From Epiperipatus broadwayi (Eukaryota > Onychophora > Udeonychophora > Euonychophora > Peripatidae): DNA of 64,000 bases. The stretch covers positions 706,001 through 770,000 of the forward strand of contig JAQFVV010000003.1 of the NCBI GenBank assembly GCA_028023455.1, written 5' to 3'. Both the position numbers and the translations under genes were made by a program. How positions within the stretch are numbered: position 1 is the stretch's first letter; every line of letters starts with the position of its first letter. The notes under the pieces are model-generated. The model ran no database searches. It saw nothing but the letters and a program-made list of their open reading frames with translations, and was not told the DNA's origin. This document shows, one piece after another, positions 13,386 through 26,147 of this stretch.

Positions 13386-13501
13386 TTATAACTCTGTGGA
13401 TGGCTTGTGTGACCAAGTCGAAACGTCAGTGTATTGATATTAAAAGTTTTTAACACGGATGAACCCGCAAAATATGTATTTTATATATATATATATATAT
13501 A
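13349..13501 (+). repeat. Microsatellite-flanked element with hammerhead-like motif
   Basis: (TA)n tracts at about 13349-13380 and 13484-13501 bracket about 100 bp of less AT-rich sequence. The enclosed piece begins with a hammerhead-like motif (13388-13434) and continues to CACGGATGAACCCGC. Confidence 0.7.
13388..13434 (+). ncRNA. Degenerate hammerhead ribozyme motif
   Basis: The 3' half is canonical: stem II GGCTTG/CAAGTC (13402-13407 with 13414-13419), then GAA, the palindromic stem III ACGT and C at the cleavage position (13427). Stem I 3' strand AGTGTAT pairs with ATAACT at 13388-13393 if one base is missing. The core reads CTGTGGA instead of CTGANGA, so this copy is probably inactive. 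Confidence 0.5.
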
Positions 13502-16284
13502 TTGTAACAGAATAAATATGTACCATGAGAGAACAACATTGGATTAAGGATGCACCATGAATTGCATCATCATTTGTAACAATAAAAGTGTGGACATGCT
13601 CTTCTTTTAATGCTTCACCGATTTGGGAGCTGTTTGTATAATTATAATAATCATGGGAAATGAAAACTTTAATATAATCTACATGAAAATATAGCTGTTG
13701 GTCACCATTTGCAATTGAATAAAAATATACATTGAAGTCGAATGCTATTTATGACAAAATAAAATTATGGTTCATATAATTATTGATCACCATTTGTAAC
13801 AGAACAAAATTATGACTCAAGGAAGAACAATTATAATTTAATAATGCCCATGAATTGTAGGGTAATTTCTAACAAAATGAAAATAATAATATAAGCTAAA
13901 GTGAATATCAGTCAATGAATAATGAGCTAACACTTAATTAAAAAAAACAATGATAATAATCTTTGTTGTAATCTCATGAATTCAAGTAGAATTTAGAATG
14001 AATAGAAAACAAGCAAAATCATTAGATTAACCTACCCTAAAATATTGGTATTATTTGCAATAAGCTAAATATAGAGCAATAAAAGCAAATATCATTGTCT
14101 TATAAACAACAATCTATGCTTATTCTATAACCCCTTATAATAGAATAAAAAGAATGACAAAGAATTAGATAGATAAATTTTTAATATTCCTTATGAATCA
14201 AAACACTTTTTATAATAATATAAACTTGAAACTAAAAGTCAAACATTATTTAGTTTATTTAAATGAAATAATTCATAGATGTATGAGATAATAATTTTAC
14301 TATGCCTTTCAAATTTAAAATATCAATGATATTGAAATAAATATATATAACTCAGTAAGTGATTTCTAATTACAACCAAATAAAATCAAATATAATACTA
14401 ATTTAGGTATACTATTTTACTAATATCAATATACTCTTATTAACTAAGTCAATTATAATAAGATTAAATACTTAATAATAATACAAAATCAATTAACCTA
14501 ACATATCTTTCTACTTTCATCAAAGTAAACTATTATAAAATCAAATCATCCTATTAAATAACATTAAGATTTTCAATATCCAATAATAACAATACATAAA
14601 ATAAATGACAGATTAACTATCTGCAAACTGAATTTATGATCCACATCCATGAACTTTAAATATAATTAAAAAAAGTTGTTTTAATTTGTAACAGATTAAA
14701 ATATATTACTATTACCAGTTCTATAACAGAATAAGATTATTATCTTTATGGCTGTCATGTTGATTTAATATAATATTCACTTTAATCAATAATGATTTAA
14801 AATAAAATAGATGAACATTTATTTGCAACTACCTTTACTCACCTTCAATAATCATCATATTAGTACTTTCATCAATCATCAAATCAATTATATAGTTTTT
14901 ATCTTAATATAACTATTACTTGTTACTAACAAAATAGTTACAGTAAGTTTTGAATTTCTTATTAAATATTTAAAAAGTTAAATCAATTAATTTATTGCTG
15001 TATAAAATTTATATCTGGTCAGATAATAAACATTAAATTCAATACAAAGAAAATGATATGTAATTATACACTTTTACTAAATCTGTGGTTTGTTTTCCAA
15101 ATTATTTTGCACCTGCTTCAAATGAATTATGTTGTATAATCAGTTAGTGAATATCATCTCATCCAAATGCATATTAACCAATAAATTTTCAATGTAAAAT
15201 TGAATGAATTCAAAATTTATTAATAAATAGAGATAAATTAAAATTATATATATATATATAGTGCAAATAAGCATTTAAAATATATGCATATGATCCAATT
15301 ATGTTTGATGCAATACATTTTCAATTGACACTAACTTCATATATAAATAGACAAGTGCACATCAATCTCCATCTATTGGATAATAAATACAAAACACATG
15401 TTTATGTAACACAAATATGTTGTAGAATGTTTATACTTCCCAAAATATAAGAGAGTTCAAATTATCTATTTCTTTTTATACTTTATACCAAAAGATAATT
15501 AATCGAAGTAAATAAATAAATATATTATGAAGTAAAATGTCTGTTAATTAAAAACTATTGTAATAACAATAAAAATAATAAATATGATGATAATAACTAT
15601 TGCATATAGACCCTCAATCCACAGAAATACTTTTGGTTAATTCCTTAATCCTCCTGAACCACCATTGAATTAAAAAAAATATAACAGATGCAAACCTCAT
15701 CAACTCAAATGCCATGGCTTCCAAATTTTAATCTTTAGCAGCTTGTCTATAAATTTTATTTTAATTTATTAAAATTGCCTCTAATTTTTCTTTTATTATG
15801 CTTTCTCTCTTTATGAAGAATCCTAACACTTTCAATATCAAACTTAAATTTGTATTTACACATTCTTTCATGATCCAAGAAAACTGAAGCTATCAATAAA
15901 TCACTATTATTTTTACTGGTCAAACACTTGTATAACACTCCATGCTCATTTAAGCTTTTCAAATACTGCACATCAATTTGCTTATAAATGATAACATATA
16001 TCACAAAAAATGTGATAAACAACATTATTTTTCTGGTTGATAGGTATGACATTTTTAGAATTATTCACTAACTTATTCATATTATTTGTAACACAAAATA
16101 AAACATTAAACACATCCTTATATATATATATATATCTTTAAAAAATTTCACTTAAGCATTTGAAATATATGGAATAGATATCCATTTTCTATTATCAATT
16201 TTCAATTCTTTTAAATCATTATAACTTTTTCTGTTGATTGAAAGACTGTATACAATAGTTAATTACCATTATATTTATTTATTG
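13502..16284. other. Gene-free AT-rich DNA with one unassigned 98-codon frame
   Basis: No recognisable gene or element. Small (TA)n tracts occur near 15247-15260 and 16120-16135. The only frame worth noting is at 15756-16052 on the minus strand. Confidence 0.5.
15756..16052 (-). CDS. Unrecognised 98-codon open frame, doubtful
   Basis: Not recognised. The frame opens MSYLSTRKIM, followed by a hydrophobic run (LFITFFVIYVIIY) that could be a signal anchor. A polar Lys/Arg-rich C-terminus ends in GNFNKLK. This layout (short basic head, one membrane segment, polar body) is seen in type II membrane proteins, but no catalytic or family motif is visible. No neighbouring exon, promoter or poly(A) signal was identified. 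A chance frame in AT-rich DNA is at least as likely. Confidence 0.12.
   Translation of the reverse strand: MSYLSTRKIMLFITFFVIYVIIYKQIDVQYLKSLNEHGVLYKCLTSKNNSDLLIASVFLDHERMCKYKFKFDIESVRILHKERKHNKRKIRGNFNKLK

Positions 16285-16347
<63 letters not shown>
16285..16347. repeat. (TA)n microsatellite, about 63 bp
   Basis: Uninterrupted alternating TA, directly readable. Confidence 0.95.
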
Positions 16348-16350
<3 letters not shown>

Positions 16351-19300
16351 AATCGACTTATTATGATATAATCCTTTTGAACTCCTAATATAATTGATAT
16401 AACAGAAGTTAATTTATAATCAATAAATAAAGAAAAATGAATATTTTAAATTAAAACAACAATTACTATGCTGCAAAATATAAATTCAAACTTAGAAAAA
16501 CATAATTGTCTTATATTTAGGTATATAAATAAATCACTACTTAATCTAAAATTATATTACTATTTATATCAATAAATACTATACATTTTAAATGAAGAGA
16601 AAAAATCTATAGCAATAATAATGATAAATATAAGTAAATGACCCGAGTAATAGCCTTTAATTACATTTCCAAAATAGTACCCTAGTTCTAATGTTTATTT
16701 CTTAAATCACAATTTGATGCTGTTCATTATTCCAGAGAAGGAATGAATATCATGAAAAGCTATAAGATTCAAAGCATATTTGATTTAATGTGATATTTTC
16801 CAAATTCCAAATCTTTTTTAAGCAGAAATTTTATCTATATAATGTAATAAAAGTGAAACACTTATTTATATCCATGACAATATAGTATAGATATTCTTTC
16901 ATTTAGCAAGTAATTAATTCATAAAATTACAAATGAAAAGATGTTAGTTTCATCCATGATGATGCTATGAAAATTGAACTAATATCTCTATTGTATATAA
17001 ATATTCCATCAAACTCATAAAATTATATCAACAGGTGAACATATTCTTGAAGTACACTTTTTCGTTATTAGCATTTAAACATCATCATTGAAAGTAGGTA
17101 ATATCCATCTTTAAAGCAAAGAAATGTTTCATGGTTTTTAAAAGTGCTAAGAACTAATTTTCATGTTTTCAATAAATTGGCATCTCTTACAAATTCAACG
17201 AACCTGTCAAGCCAATAGATGAACATTATTTCTTTCACCCTATGATTCTATCCACCTTACAATCATGTACTTTTAAAAACAAGCAAAAAAAAATATATGA
17301 AGGAACTTAAATTCATTTCTACTAAAGCCAAAATAAGATAGAGCTTGTTTTGTCTGCTGAATTCTATTTATAAGCTTTTTCCATTGATGTAAGCAAAACC
17401 ATTGCAACACTCTGTATTAACTCTTTGGTCAATTCTAGCCAGAGTTTTATAAATAAAAATCTTATTACACAATAATGACAAATAAAAAAAAATTCAAAAT
17501 TATTATATATAACAAACATTTACATTTTAAAAATACAAATAAGATTCTTTCATTCCAACATAAATTAAGCAACTAGGATTATATTTTTTCATACTACAAT
17601 ATACCAGTTACACATATTTTTCAATTATAATATTATACAAACAAAATGTCAAACATTCTTGAGACATTAAACATTTAGGTGTATTATTTGTAATGTACTA
17701 CTACGAATGCAATAACAAAAATATATGTAATAAAGTAAGAATAATAATTTCATCAGTACTAAAGACTTTATTATTTATTTTTAAAACGAATAAAGGCAAG
17801 TCACAATTTTTACAAGCTATAATTAATAATAAACATTTCTTTCTTCAATATTATATGTTGTCATAGCAACATAGTTCAATGCAGTTTAGGTTAATATATT
17901 CACCATTAAAATTAAATAAGAATAGAAAAAAATATGATTAACATTCCATCACATATGCAAATTTATTTCAAATTTCAGTTGGAACAATATATATATATAT
18001 TGTGCTGGTCGATTGATGTATATATTATTTTAATCCAGTTTGAATACCAGGTGAAAGTACCTAGATGCCACTCATATGCGAAATATAAAAATCAAGAATA
18101 CTAAGGCCTCTGCCCTATTCATCTATTTTCGAGTCTAAACATGAACCAACAACATATCCAAGACACACATAAATTATTTTAAAACCATGGCCCACAGCTT
18201 AGCATCAGGGAGCAACAATGGACTAGAATACTAAGTCAAATATGCACATACTATAATGTGAGTTGAGTGTTGATGTGTGCTTGAATCATTGGACAAGTAA
18301 TATAAAAGGTTAAGCTAATAAAAAAATTGAAATAACATTAGAAGACTTAAGCCTTTTAGTTGAAATAATATATTTTAATAAACATAATTTTAAAATATTT
18401 AAAAAGTTTTAACTATCTCCGCTATTCCCCAATTGATTACTGATAATATATTTTACAATGAGGTGGTTGGCAATTGCTTAATATTTTGCAGTCTAAGTAT
18501 TATTTTCCAAATTTAAATAAAATTATTAACTCTTGTCCCCTTGATAAAGCAAAATTAAAATAACTCTTCCACAAACATTCTCTAGTTGCTTTGTGCCTTA
18601 TAAACAATTTTAAAAATATTTAATGATTTCTATAAATAACTATTATTTAAATGTGGAATAAATGCAAACAAAGTAAATGCTATTGAGATCAAGTTGGCAA
18701 ACAAAAGGAAACTTAACTAATATTTAAATGATAGGTATTATTTCAATTGGAAATATTTTAAATGAAAGATAATTTAAACCGCAATAAAACAAGAAAGCAT
18801 ATATATATGACACATTAAAAATGAGAAATAGTGAAGGGGAAAAATTTAAGTATAAAATAGATGATCAAATGAAAGATAAATATAAATCTAATATTACTCT
18901 AATTAGAGAAAAAATGGTTACATTATGAATATATAATAAAATAATGAAACATTTAGTGAAAGGTATTTATAAAAGGTAAAGTAATAGTTCATGAGGAGAT
19001 CTATAAAGTTACCAGTCCTTGTTCCTTTGGTCCAGTTCCCTCAATGTGGTGGCTTGATTATGTACATAGTGATTTGTCCAGACAAAGGGATTTGAAATAT
19101 GCAACATTTTATATGAAGGTCACAGACACAGCCCACAGTTCAGGTTTACTATTGTTTTGACACATTATGGCATTTTGATGGATTTAGGATCCCAATGGCA
19201 GGCAAAGCTGTTGTGCCTAGCCACTGACCATTGTCATGTCCACCAAATTAATAGAACTTTTAACATGTCACATGCTGGAACTCTGAACAGGAATTTTCTG

Positions 19301-19359
19301 CAAAACTAGGACTCCATTGTTTTCTGCATTTGTTTTCAGAGCAACCTAGGAGAATCACT
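16348..19359. other. Gene-free AT-rich DNA
   Basis: No gene recognised. A short (TA)n tract lies near 17988-18000. The stretch about 19005-19340 is richer in GC than its surroundings and may be an old repeat, but I could not place it in a family. Confidence 0.5.
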
Positions 19360-19530
19360 TAAAGCACAAAATCAGAATGATTTAGAGGACAAAATCTAAA
19401 TAACTTCAGGAACAAAATCTGAATGATTTGAAAAGCAAAATCTGCATAATTCGGGAACAAAATCTGAATGATTTTAAAAGCAAATCTGAATCATCTCAGT
19501 ATTAAAAGACAAAAGTCTGAATAATCAGCA
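19360..19530. repeat. Degenerate minisatellite, unit about 22-27 bp
   Basis: The motif AAAATCTGAATGATTT recurs about six to seven times with spacers such as GGAACA and AAAAGC. Variants include CAGAATGATTT, CTAAATAACTT and CTGCATAATTC. Copies are diverged, so the array is old. Confidence 0.8.
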
Positions 19531-19902
19531 TAAGAACCCAGTCTTTTGTTCTCCCCTCCTTTTATACCTTTCTCAAGATACTCTTCTATTGTTTTTCGTA
19601 TGATTTTAGATCTTGATAAGTCCCCTATGCTCCTTTGTTTCAAAGTAACTTTTTGGTAAAAATTAACTTTAATTTCTTATTATCAATTTCTGCATTTAAC
19701 TTTGAGTTTGATTTAATTAAAAAGACCATCTTTAATTTGCCTTGAATGGACTAACTAATTGAACAAATGCCATTCCTTTAGAAATGCTATCAGGTTTATC
19801 TTAAAATAAAATCATATGCCATATTTTAACAAAAATTAAAAGAAAAAATATCTTATTTCTTTTAATAAATTAACATTTTAGTTCAACAGAATTTTGCATT
19901 TA

Positions 19903-19904
<2 letters not shown>
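19531..19904. other. Gene-free AT-rich DNA
   Basis: Nothing recognised. Confidence 0.4.
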
Positions 19905-19946
<42 letters not shown>

Positions 19947-19952
19947 TATATA

Positions 19953-19985
<33 letters not shown>
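19905..19985. repeat. Interrupted (TA)n microsatellite
   Basis: About 80 bp of alternating TA broken once by GCATATATATC. Confidence 0.95.
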
Positions 19986-19988
<3 letters not shown>

Positions 19989-21924
19989 TGATCAATAAAT
20001 TTTGAAAAGGAAATTTTAATAATAATTTACCTTAAACAGAATTTCATTTAAAAAATTTTTTTTAAAAGTAAATAGCTCATTTAATAAGCATTAAATGTAC
20101 AAAATGAAACACGTTAATTTTATATTTAATGCAAAATCCTGTTGATACTTGGATATAAACTTCACCCAGGTTTACAATATCAGTAAGTTTATAGAATGCT
20201 GTGAAGCATGGATCAGACTTCCGGATTCATTGCTTCAATATATTGTAACATAATGAGATTTTATCTCATGTGGTAATAGATTAGCTAAGTTATCATAGTG
20301 AATAAGAGATTCTATCTTGAATCCTTGTGCTTTATATCCACATACCCTTTAATTTCATTCCTGGGAGATATGTTAATAATCACATAAATATTAAACTATA
20401 AACCTACACTCATCTTGTCCTTACTATCTTTCATTTCCATTATTGCCAGGTTTCAAACTCATGGAGAATCTGCATAGTCATCTAGTTCAGGGTATATTAA
20501 TATCACTTCAAATTGAAACATGCATGAATGTGCATAGGTGTATAAGGATAGATGTGAATACATAAATATATATATAAATGTGTAAAAATATCTGTACGTA
20601 TGTGAGGCTATATGACTAATTGAAAATTGAGTATAGAAAAATACACTAAGAGTTTTTAATTTAAACATTTATATATATAATTAACAAATATATTTACAAT
20701 AAGTAACATTTTAATAACAAAATTTATGACAACATATAAAATATTTAATTTAACATCTATGGTTATTTTTTTATTATAGTTTATTTCAATTATTGTTCTA
20801 AACCCTTATCTGTTACAAAGAACAGCCATTTGATGTCCATATTAATATAAATGAAATTTATTTTATACATTGATTGTTTAAATCATTCTTGCTTGCTATA
20901 CCATTATATTGGAATTATAATTTGCTTTATTTTTATTAACTTGATAGGGTAAATTCATATCAATCATAATGATGATATGGGATCTCCCTGTTATATAATA
21001 ATAATTATAATATAGATAGGAAAGACCATTTGTAATAAAAATAATTAGTTAAGTATACTGAAAACATTTAACTAAAATATTAGTATGAACAAACAAAAAG
21101 ATATATACATAATGCTGTAAATGTATAAATGTTGGGAATAAATATGTATGAGGTAAAATCTTATCTTTCTCTTGATGATGATCAGATTTGTAAACAAGAA
21201 AGTTCTCATTGTAACCTATATTTTAACTTATTTATAATAATGGCAACAATATTTATCCATCATGTTACATATTAACACTTATTTCCTCCCTTTTTATATC
21301 CATATTAAAGGAAAGATATGAATGTAAACTTTGATATATAAAATATATAACTAAATAAAATTCATGATGTCAATCTAAATATAGTTTTAAAGTTCATAAG
21401 AAAAAATATCATAGTGAATCATTTTAATAATCCTCATTAATCCATTTCAGGTATTGATGGTAAATTTGTGAGTGTTCTAGAACATCCATTAAGTCACTTG
21501 TACTTTCTATTCTTGGAACTTCTACTTTGGAGTGTAGAGTTGTTTGATTCATTTATTAATGGTAAATTTATGTTTTGTAGCACAGATGTTAAATACTATA
21601 TAAATTTCATCCCAGTTCTGACAATTATTGCTTCATGAATGATTACTTTCTTTTCCTGATGTAATTTTGCAATTAGCAATGCATGGTTGTCTGTATTGCT
21701 ATTTATTTATTTATTAGAATATCTTGAATGAAATAACAGCGATATTTTCACTATTATATCTTCTTAATTAACCAAGTTAGTTTAATCTATGGTTTAAAAT
21801 TTAGAAACATTTTGGAAATTTGAATAATTTGAATTTAATTTTCAAGATTTCAGTTTCAAATTCTTCAGTTGGCTAGTTTTAACTTGATATGCTTTTTATT
21901 ACTTTCTTGAATATTCAAATAGTG
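19986..21924. other. Gene-free AT-rich DNA
   Basis: No gene recognised. About 20,515-20,620 is a cryptic simple sequence of alternating purine-pyrimidine TGTA/TATA words. Confidence 0.5.
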
Positions 21925-22090
21925 ACCTGGGCCAACTGATGAGTGCTGGTTTAGCATGAAATGCATCTTGGGGATCACTTGTCTGTTATTGTATCTTTAT
22001 TTATATGAAATTTATAAAGGTTGGGAAAGTATGGAGATTGTTCAATATATCTATGCAGATATTACACATGGAAAAGAGAAAAGTGAATAA
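21925..22090 (+). repeat. Dispersed repeat headed by a hammerhead motif
   Basis: The start GGGCCAACTGATGAGTGCTG matches the sequence at 33,611 (GGGCCAACTTATAAGTGCTG), so the two are copies of one dispersed family. The right limit is approximate. Confidence 0.55.
21932..21971 (+). ncRNA. Hammerhead ribozyme motif, intact core
   Basis: The order matches a minimal type I hammerhead. Stem I CCAA (21932-21935) pairs with TTGG (21968-21971). The conserved core CTGATGA is at 21936-21942. Stem II GTGCT/AGCAT is 5 bp with one G-U pair and loop GGTTT. GAA follows at 21958-21960, then the palindromic stem III ATGCAT and C at the cleavage site (21967). Stem I is only 4 bp and stem III is very short, so activity might need a dimer, as described for other minimal hammerheads. 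Folding is by hand. Confidence 0.68.
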
Positions 22091-22355
22091 CTCTGTGTGT
22101 GTATGTTTAAAATTAAAAAATCAGATATGTTAATCTTAACTGAAGTTTAAACTCTATATCTGTGCTAGAGATAATCTCTAGTTTAATGAATCTCTGTCCA
22201 TCACTTTCACCAGTGAGTGGATTCTGGTAGAGGGCACACAGATCTTTAGGATATGATTCATCTTCCTTCTATCAACCATCATTCATCTCTCTTTCTAAGG
22301 ATCCACCTATTAGCCCAGACTAAAAACATATTGTGGTTCAATCTAAACCAACTTG

Positions 22356-22466
<111 letters not shown>

Positions 22467-22899
22467 ATATAGATCTGAAAGCAATTCAGTATTTATAAAT
22501 TATTGTGTTTTTAGTTTTTTTTTAGCAAATATAAGCACTTTTATCCTGTGAACATGACTATATTACATGACTTCAGCTTAATTATTCTGTTTCAGCAAAA
22601 TAATATTTTTTTTCATACCTCCCTTTCATCTGCTGTATTGCTTAGTAACTAGTAGATACTAAATGATAGCACTTAATAAATATTTATCTAGTGCTATCTT
22701 ATCCAATATTCTCAGTATACTTTAAAAAAGAAGGTAAATGATGGCTGCTAAAAGAAGATGCACTAGATCCCAAAGATGTAATTTCATTATTCCATGAAAC
22801 AAAGCAGCTTACTGATAAAAGCAATAAGATTGAAACTACCTAACATCACATGATCACCATTTCTTATGCTTGCTTTTAACAGGCAAAACTCTTCATACA

Positions 22900-23130
22900 A
22901 TAGTACCATTCAGTGCAAGCCAGATTAATCAATGAAGGCCATAAGGGGTGTGCATAAAATCCCTATCTAGCGCCTACTCATACAATATCCCTAGACTAGT
23001 TTCTAGCTTGTGGCTTTCATCAGTGAGGAACCTTGGATCTAAGAGCACTGCTCTGAGAGCACTACTCCAAGAGCACTGCACCTAGATCTTAGGATCTAAT
23101 GCAACCTTCCATCAGCCATCTTTTAGGCTT
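22900..23130 (-). repeat. Dispersed repeat with hammerhead motif
   Basis: A less AT-rich block with internal near-repeats (AAGAGCACTGC, GAGAGCACTAC, AAGAGCACTGC at about 23,040-23,085). It includes a hammerhead motif on the minus strand. It shares the CTAGACTAGTTTC signature with the 26.1-26.5 kb copies. Borders are approximate. Confidence 0.5.
22986..23030 (-). ncRNA. Hammerhead ribozyme motif, intact core
   Basis: On the minus strand: core CTGATGA (23023-23017), stem II AGC/GCT with loop CACAA and an A-A mismatch next to the core, then GAA (23003-23001). Next come the palindromic stem III ACTAGT (23000-22995) and C at the cleavage site (22994). Stem I TTCCT-C-A pairs with TAGGGA if one C is bulged. 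The 13-base domain II has the same layout as the 409-bp satellite ribozyme. Possibly weak but complete. Confidence 0.6.
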
Positions 23131-24800
23131 TATTGAAGGGGTCTGGATTAGGTGTGTCATGTAGTTTCTCAGAGGTAAATGATTTAGACAAAATGGTTCA
23201 GTTAGGAATCATAGCCATCTTCTGAGCATAGGATAATGGTTTGAAAGATGTTTGCTAGATTTTATGATTGGGAGCACCATTTAGTGAAGGGAAGTCTTTG
23301 GATTTCTTGTTTAAATTGATTGTTTTATTTGGGTGTTGATACTCAAAATCATTGCAATTGTTTGCAGTAAGTAGTTTAGATACTGAATGTTTACTTTTTT
23401 GAGATAGTTTGGCAGTTTAGACTTAGGTGTGAGGCTTAGAGAAGAAAAGTCAGTACCAATTCCATTCCAGTATAGGTCTGAGAACATAATAGATTCTCTT
23501 ATGAGGTGTAGTCAGTATTATTAATTTGTAAATCGGGTGAGTAGTCAGAATTTGCTGTAGTGGAGGTCTGGTGGTTTAAATTTTGAGGCATATTGATTGA
23601 AGATGTTGATTTAGACCTTATTATTGATATTTATATTTAGCTGTTATAAAGAATTTATTATTATTTTCTAAATATTTATTATATATGCTGTGTGTTAATA
23701 AATTGAATTGCTTTAAAACTAATCTTATTGAAAGAAACAATCAATGTTTATTTGATTTCTATATTACATAAAAAAAGACCAGTATTTTCTTTCTTTCTTT
23801 GCAGTTATACGATAATTACATATTTATTTTGGAGACTTATTAACCCAATGTTGATTTATAAAAGTTTAGTGGATGATTATTTTTTTTATAATTTTTAGTT
23901 TAGCTTTATGTGTTTAATATATAGATGTATATTTGATCTCAGGATTAAGTTCAAAGAAAATAAAAATGGTGATCTCAAAATAAAAAATCAATGAAGTGAA
24001 TATATTTTTGCTAATAAACAAACAAACAAAAAAAGATTATTAATTGTTCATACCATTGAATTCACTTCACTTTAATTCAAATCAATTGATTCCAATTTTA
24101 TTTTTAAACAGGTTTGTTTATGATAACTTTTTTCACATATGTTAAAAACTGCTGGCAATGCAACATGATAATAAAATATTTCAGATTGTCTCCATCTCCT
24201 GGTTTGTTTACTTTAGAGAGTGGTTGGCAGGTAGAATTTTAGATGTAATTCTTTTTGTAATTTTAGATGTATTGATGTCGGTTCATTACGTTTTCAGTGA
24301 TGCACATGAGAAGGTGAAATATATTTTTAAACTCTATTTTTTTTAAAAAAAAAGATTACACTAAAAAATATTATAATGATCAATTAATATAGAAATAAAA
24401 GTAAATATTACTTTCAATTTATTGTAAAAGTTGCTTCTTTTAATATGGACGAAAGTGTTTTTATTGATTTTTAATTTACCATAAATTTTCTTTAAAATGT
24501 AAGACTGCAATAATGCTTTTATTCAGTATTTTAAACAGAAATAATTACAAAAAATATCATTAAAACAATAAAAATAATACATATAAAAGTATTTAAAATA
24601 AAAGTTTTTATTTATTGTAAAAATACTAAAATGTTAAAAATAATATATATATTATAAAATTTTTATTTACTATGCATTAAAAAGACAAAATTGTTTTCTT
24701 CGATCACAATTGGTGTTTTTATATTTATCTTGAAATTAAAGCATGTGGTGTCCAGAAATTAATGCAAAGTAAATAAAACATTTACTATAAAATACATATA
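23131..24800. other. Gene-free AT-rich DNA
   Basis: No gene recognised. The 62-codon frame at 24158-24346 has no family motif. Confidence 0.5.
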
Positions 24801-24971
24801 TTCACAGTATTATTTCCAGGGTTTTCCGTGTAATAAAAATATAATAGCTAAATAACTGATGTTTCAGTACAATAACAAGTCACAGGAAAGTACTTGTTAT
24901 TGTACAGAAATGTCAGCTATTTAGCTATTATATTTTTATTTCACAGAAACTCTAGGAAATAATACTATGAA
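24801..24971. mobile_element. MITE-like palindrome, 171 bp
   Basis: Arms of about 80 bp (from TTCACAGTATTATTTCC on the left to GGAAATAATACTATGAA on the right) are reverse complements with several mismatches. The loop is about 10 bases (CACAGGAAAG). The inner arms are CAGTACAATAACAAGT and its complement. Typical of a foldback MITE. No target duplication could be assigned with confidence. Confidence 0.85.
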
Positions 24972-26080
24972 TAATACTATGAATTTATTTATCTATGAGA
25001 ATATTAGAAATTTTTTTTTTTTTTGGATATCAAAAATTTTGTAATAATTAGTATGAATAGAAAAATGAAATCGGCAAAATCATATTTCTTTTATGACTTG
25101 GTTGTAAGTTTACGTATGACTATACTTAAGCCACAACCCCTGAATGAAATAATTTATATACAGATATTTATTATAAATAGATAACAATGCAAATTGCTTT
25201 ATAAGAAAAGTTTTAATATGGGATCATATTAATGCAGCATATATAGTTATTTCTATTTGCTAATATTTATAATATTAGACTTAATATCCCATGTAATAAT
25301 ATTTATAAAAAATGCATATTAAATGTTTGCCTGTGTATGGTTGCAAAGTTTATATATATGTTTCATTTTATATTTTTTTCTTCTAAAGATATATCTACTA
25401 TAAAAATTGATATATTTTTTTAAAAAAAATTAAATTTGGAAAATTCATGTTAGCTTGAGTTTAAAATCTTAGCATATTTGAATCTTAAATTATTAGCCTG
25501 GCTAATCTAAAAAAGTTATTGAACCACTGGATGTGCAGATGCAAATCTAATTATCTTCATTAGTTGAATGGCTTTATTGCTCAGGATGTCATCCAGAGTC
25601 AACATTTAATGACTGCACTAAACCACACTTGGCAATGATCTTCACTGATACATGACTAATATCCAGAAACAATAATAAAATTTAGAAAGATAAAAACAAT
25701 TATAACTAAAATTATATATTTAAAATCCATAATTAAAATTCAGTTATGGCATACCATATCAGCTATAGCTTTTTAGGAGTTAATATTCATGTGAATTTTA
25801 AATTTACCAATAATGACCTTTTTATGCACTTTATTTAAGATATACTTTCTAACAATCAATAAGCATGGAATGTAAAAACAGATATAGGTGAAAACAGATA
25901 GGTTTTTTTGCTAATTTTATAAAATGAATAAAATATCCATTACATAGAAACTAAAGGTGAACTATACACAAACAATAATAATAAATCATTTAATTTCTTA
26001 ACTTACAAAATATATAATAAAACAAAAAAAGATATCTGCACTAGTACTATCTATAATAAGTTTTAGAAATTATTAATTAC
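24972..26080. other. Gene-free AT-rich DNA
   Basis: Nothing recognised. A T-run lies at 25012-25024. Confidence 0.5.
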
Positions 26081-26103
26081 CAGATGATACTGTATTTTAA
26101 ATC

Positions 26104-26147
26104 TCTATCCATAGACTTATTCCTGGATTTTGCTTTTATCAGTAAGG
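26104..26147 (-). ncRNA. Decayed hammerhead motif, copy 1
   Basis: The minus strand reads CTGATAA (core G8 changed to A), an AAGCAAAATCCAG domain, GAA, TAAGT and C. The first stem III base is altered. Likely inactive. Confidence 0.45.

Noticed and set aside
17755-17800. Minus-strand CTGATGA near 17,758
   Set aside because: No stem II or GAA follows.
24158-24346. 62-codon frame as a membrane protein
   Set aside because: Short, hydrophobic from AT bias, no motif.
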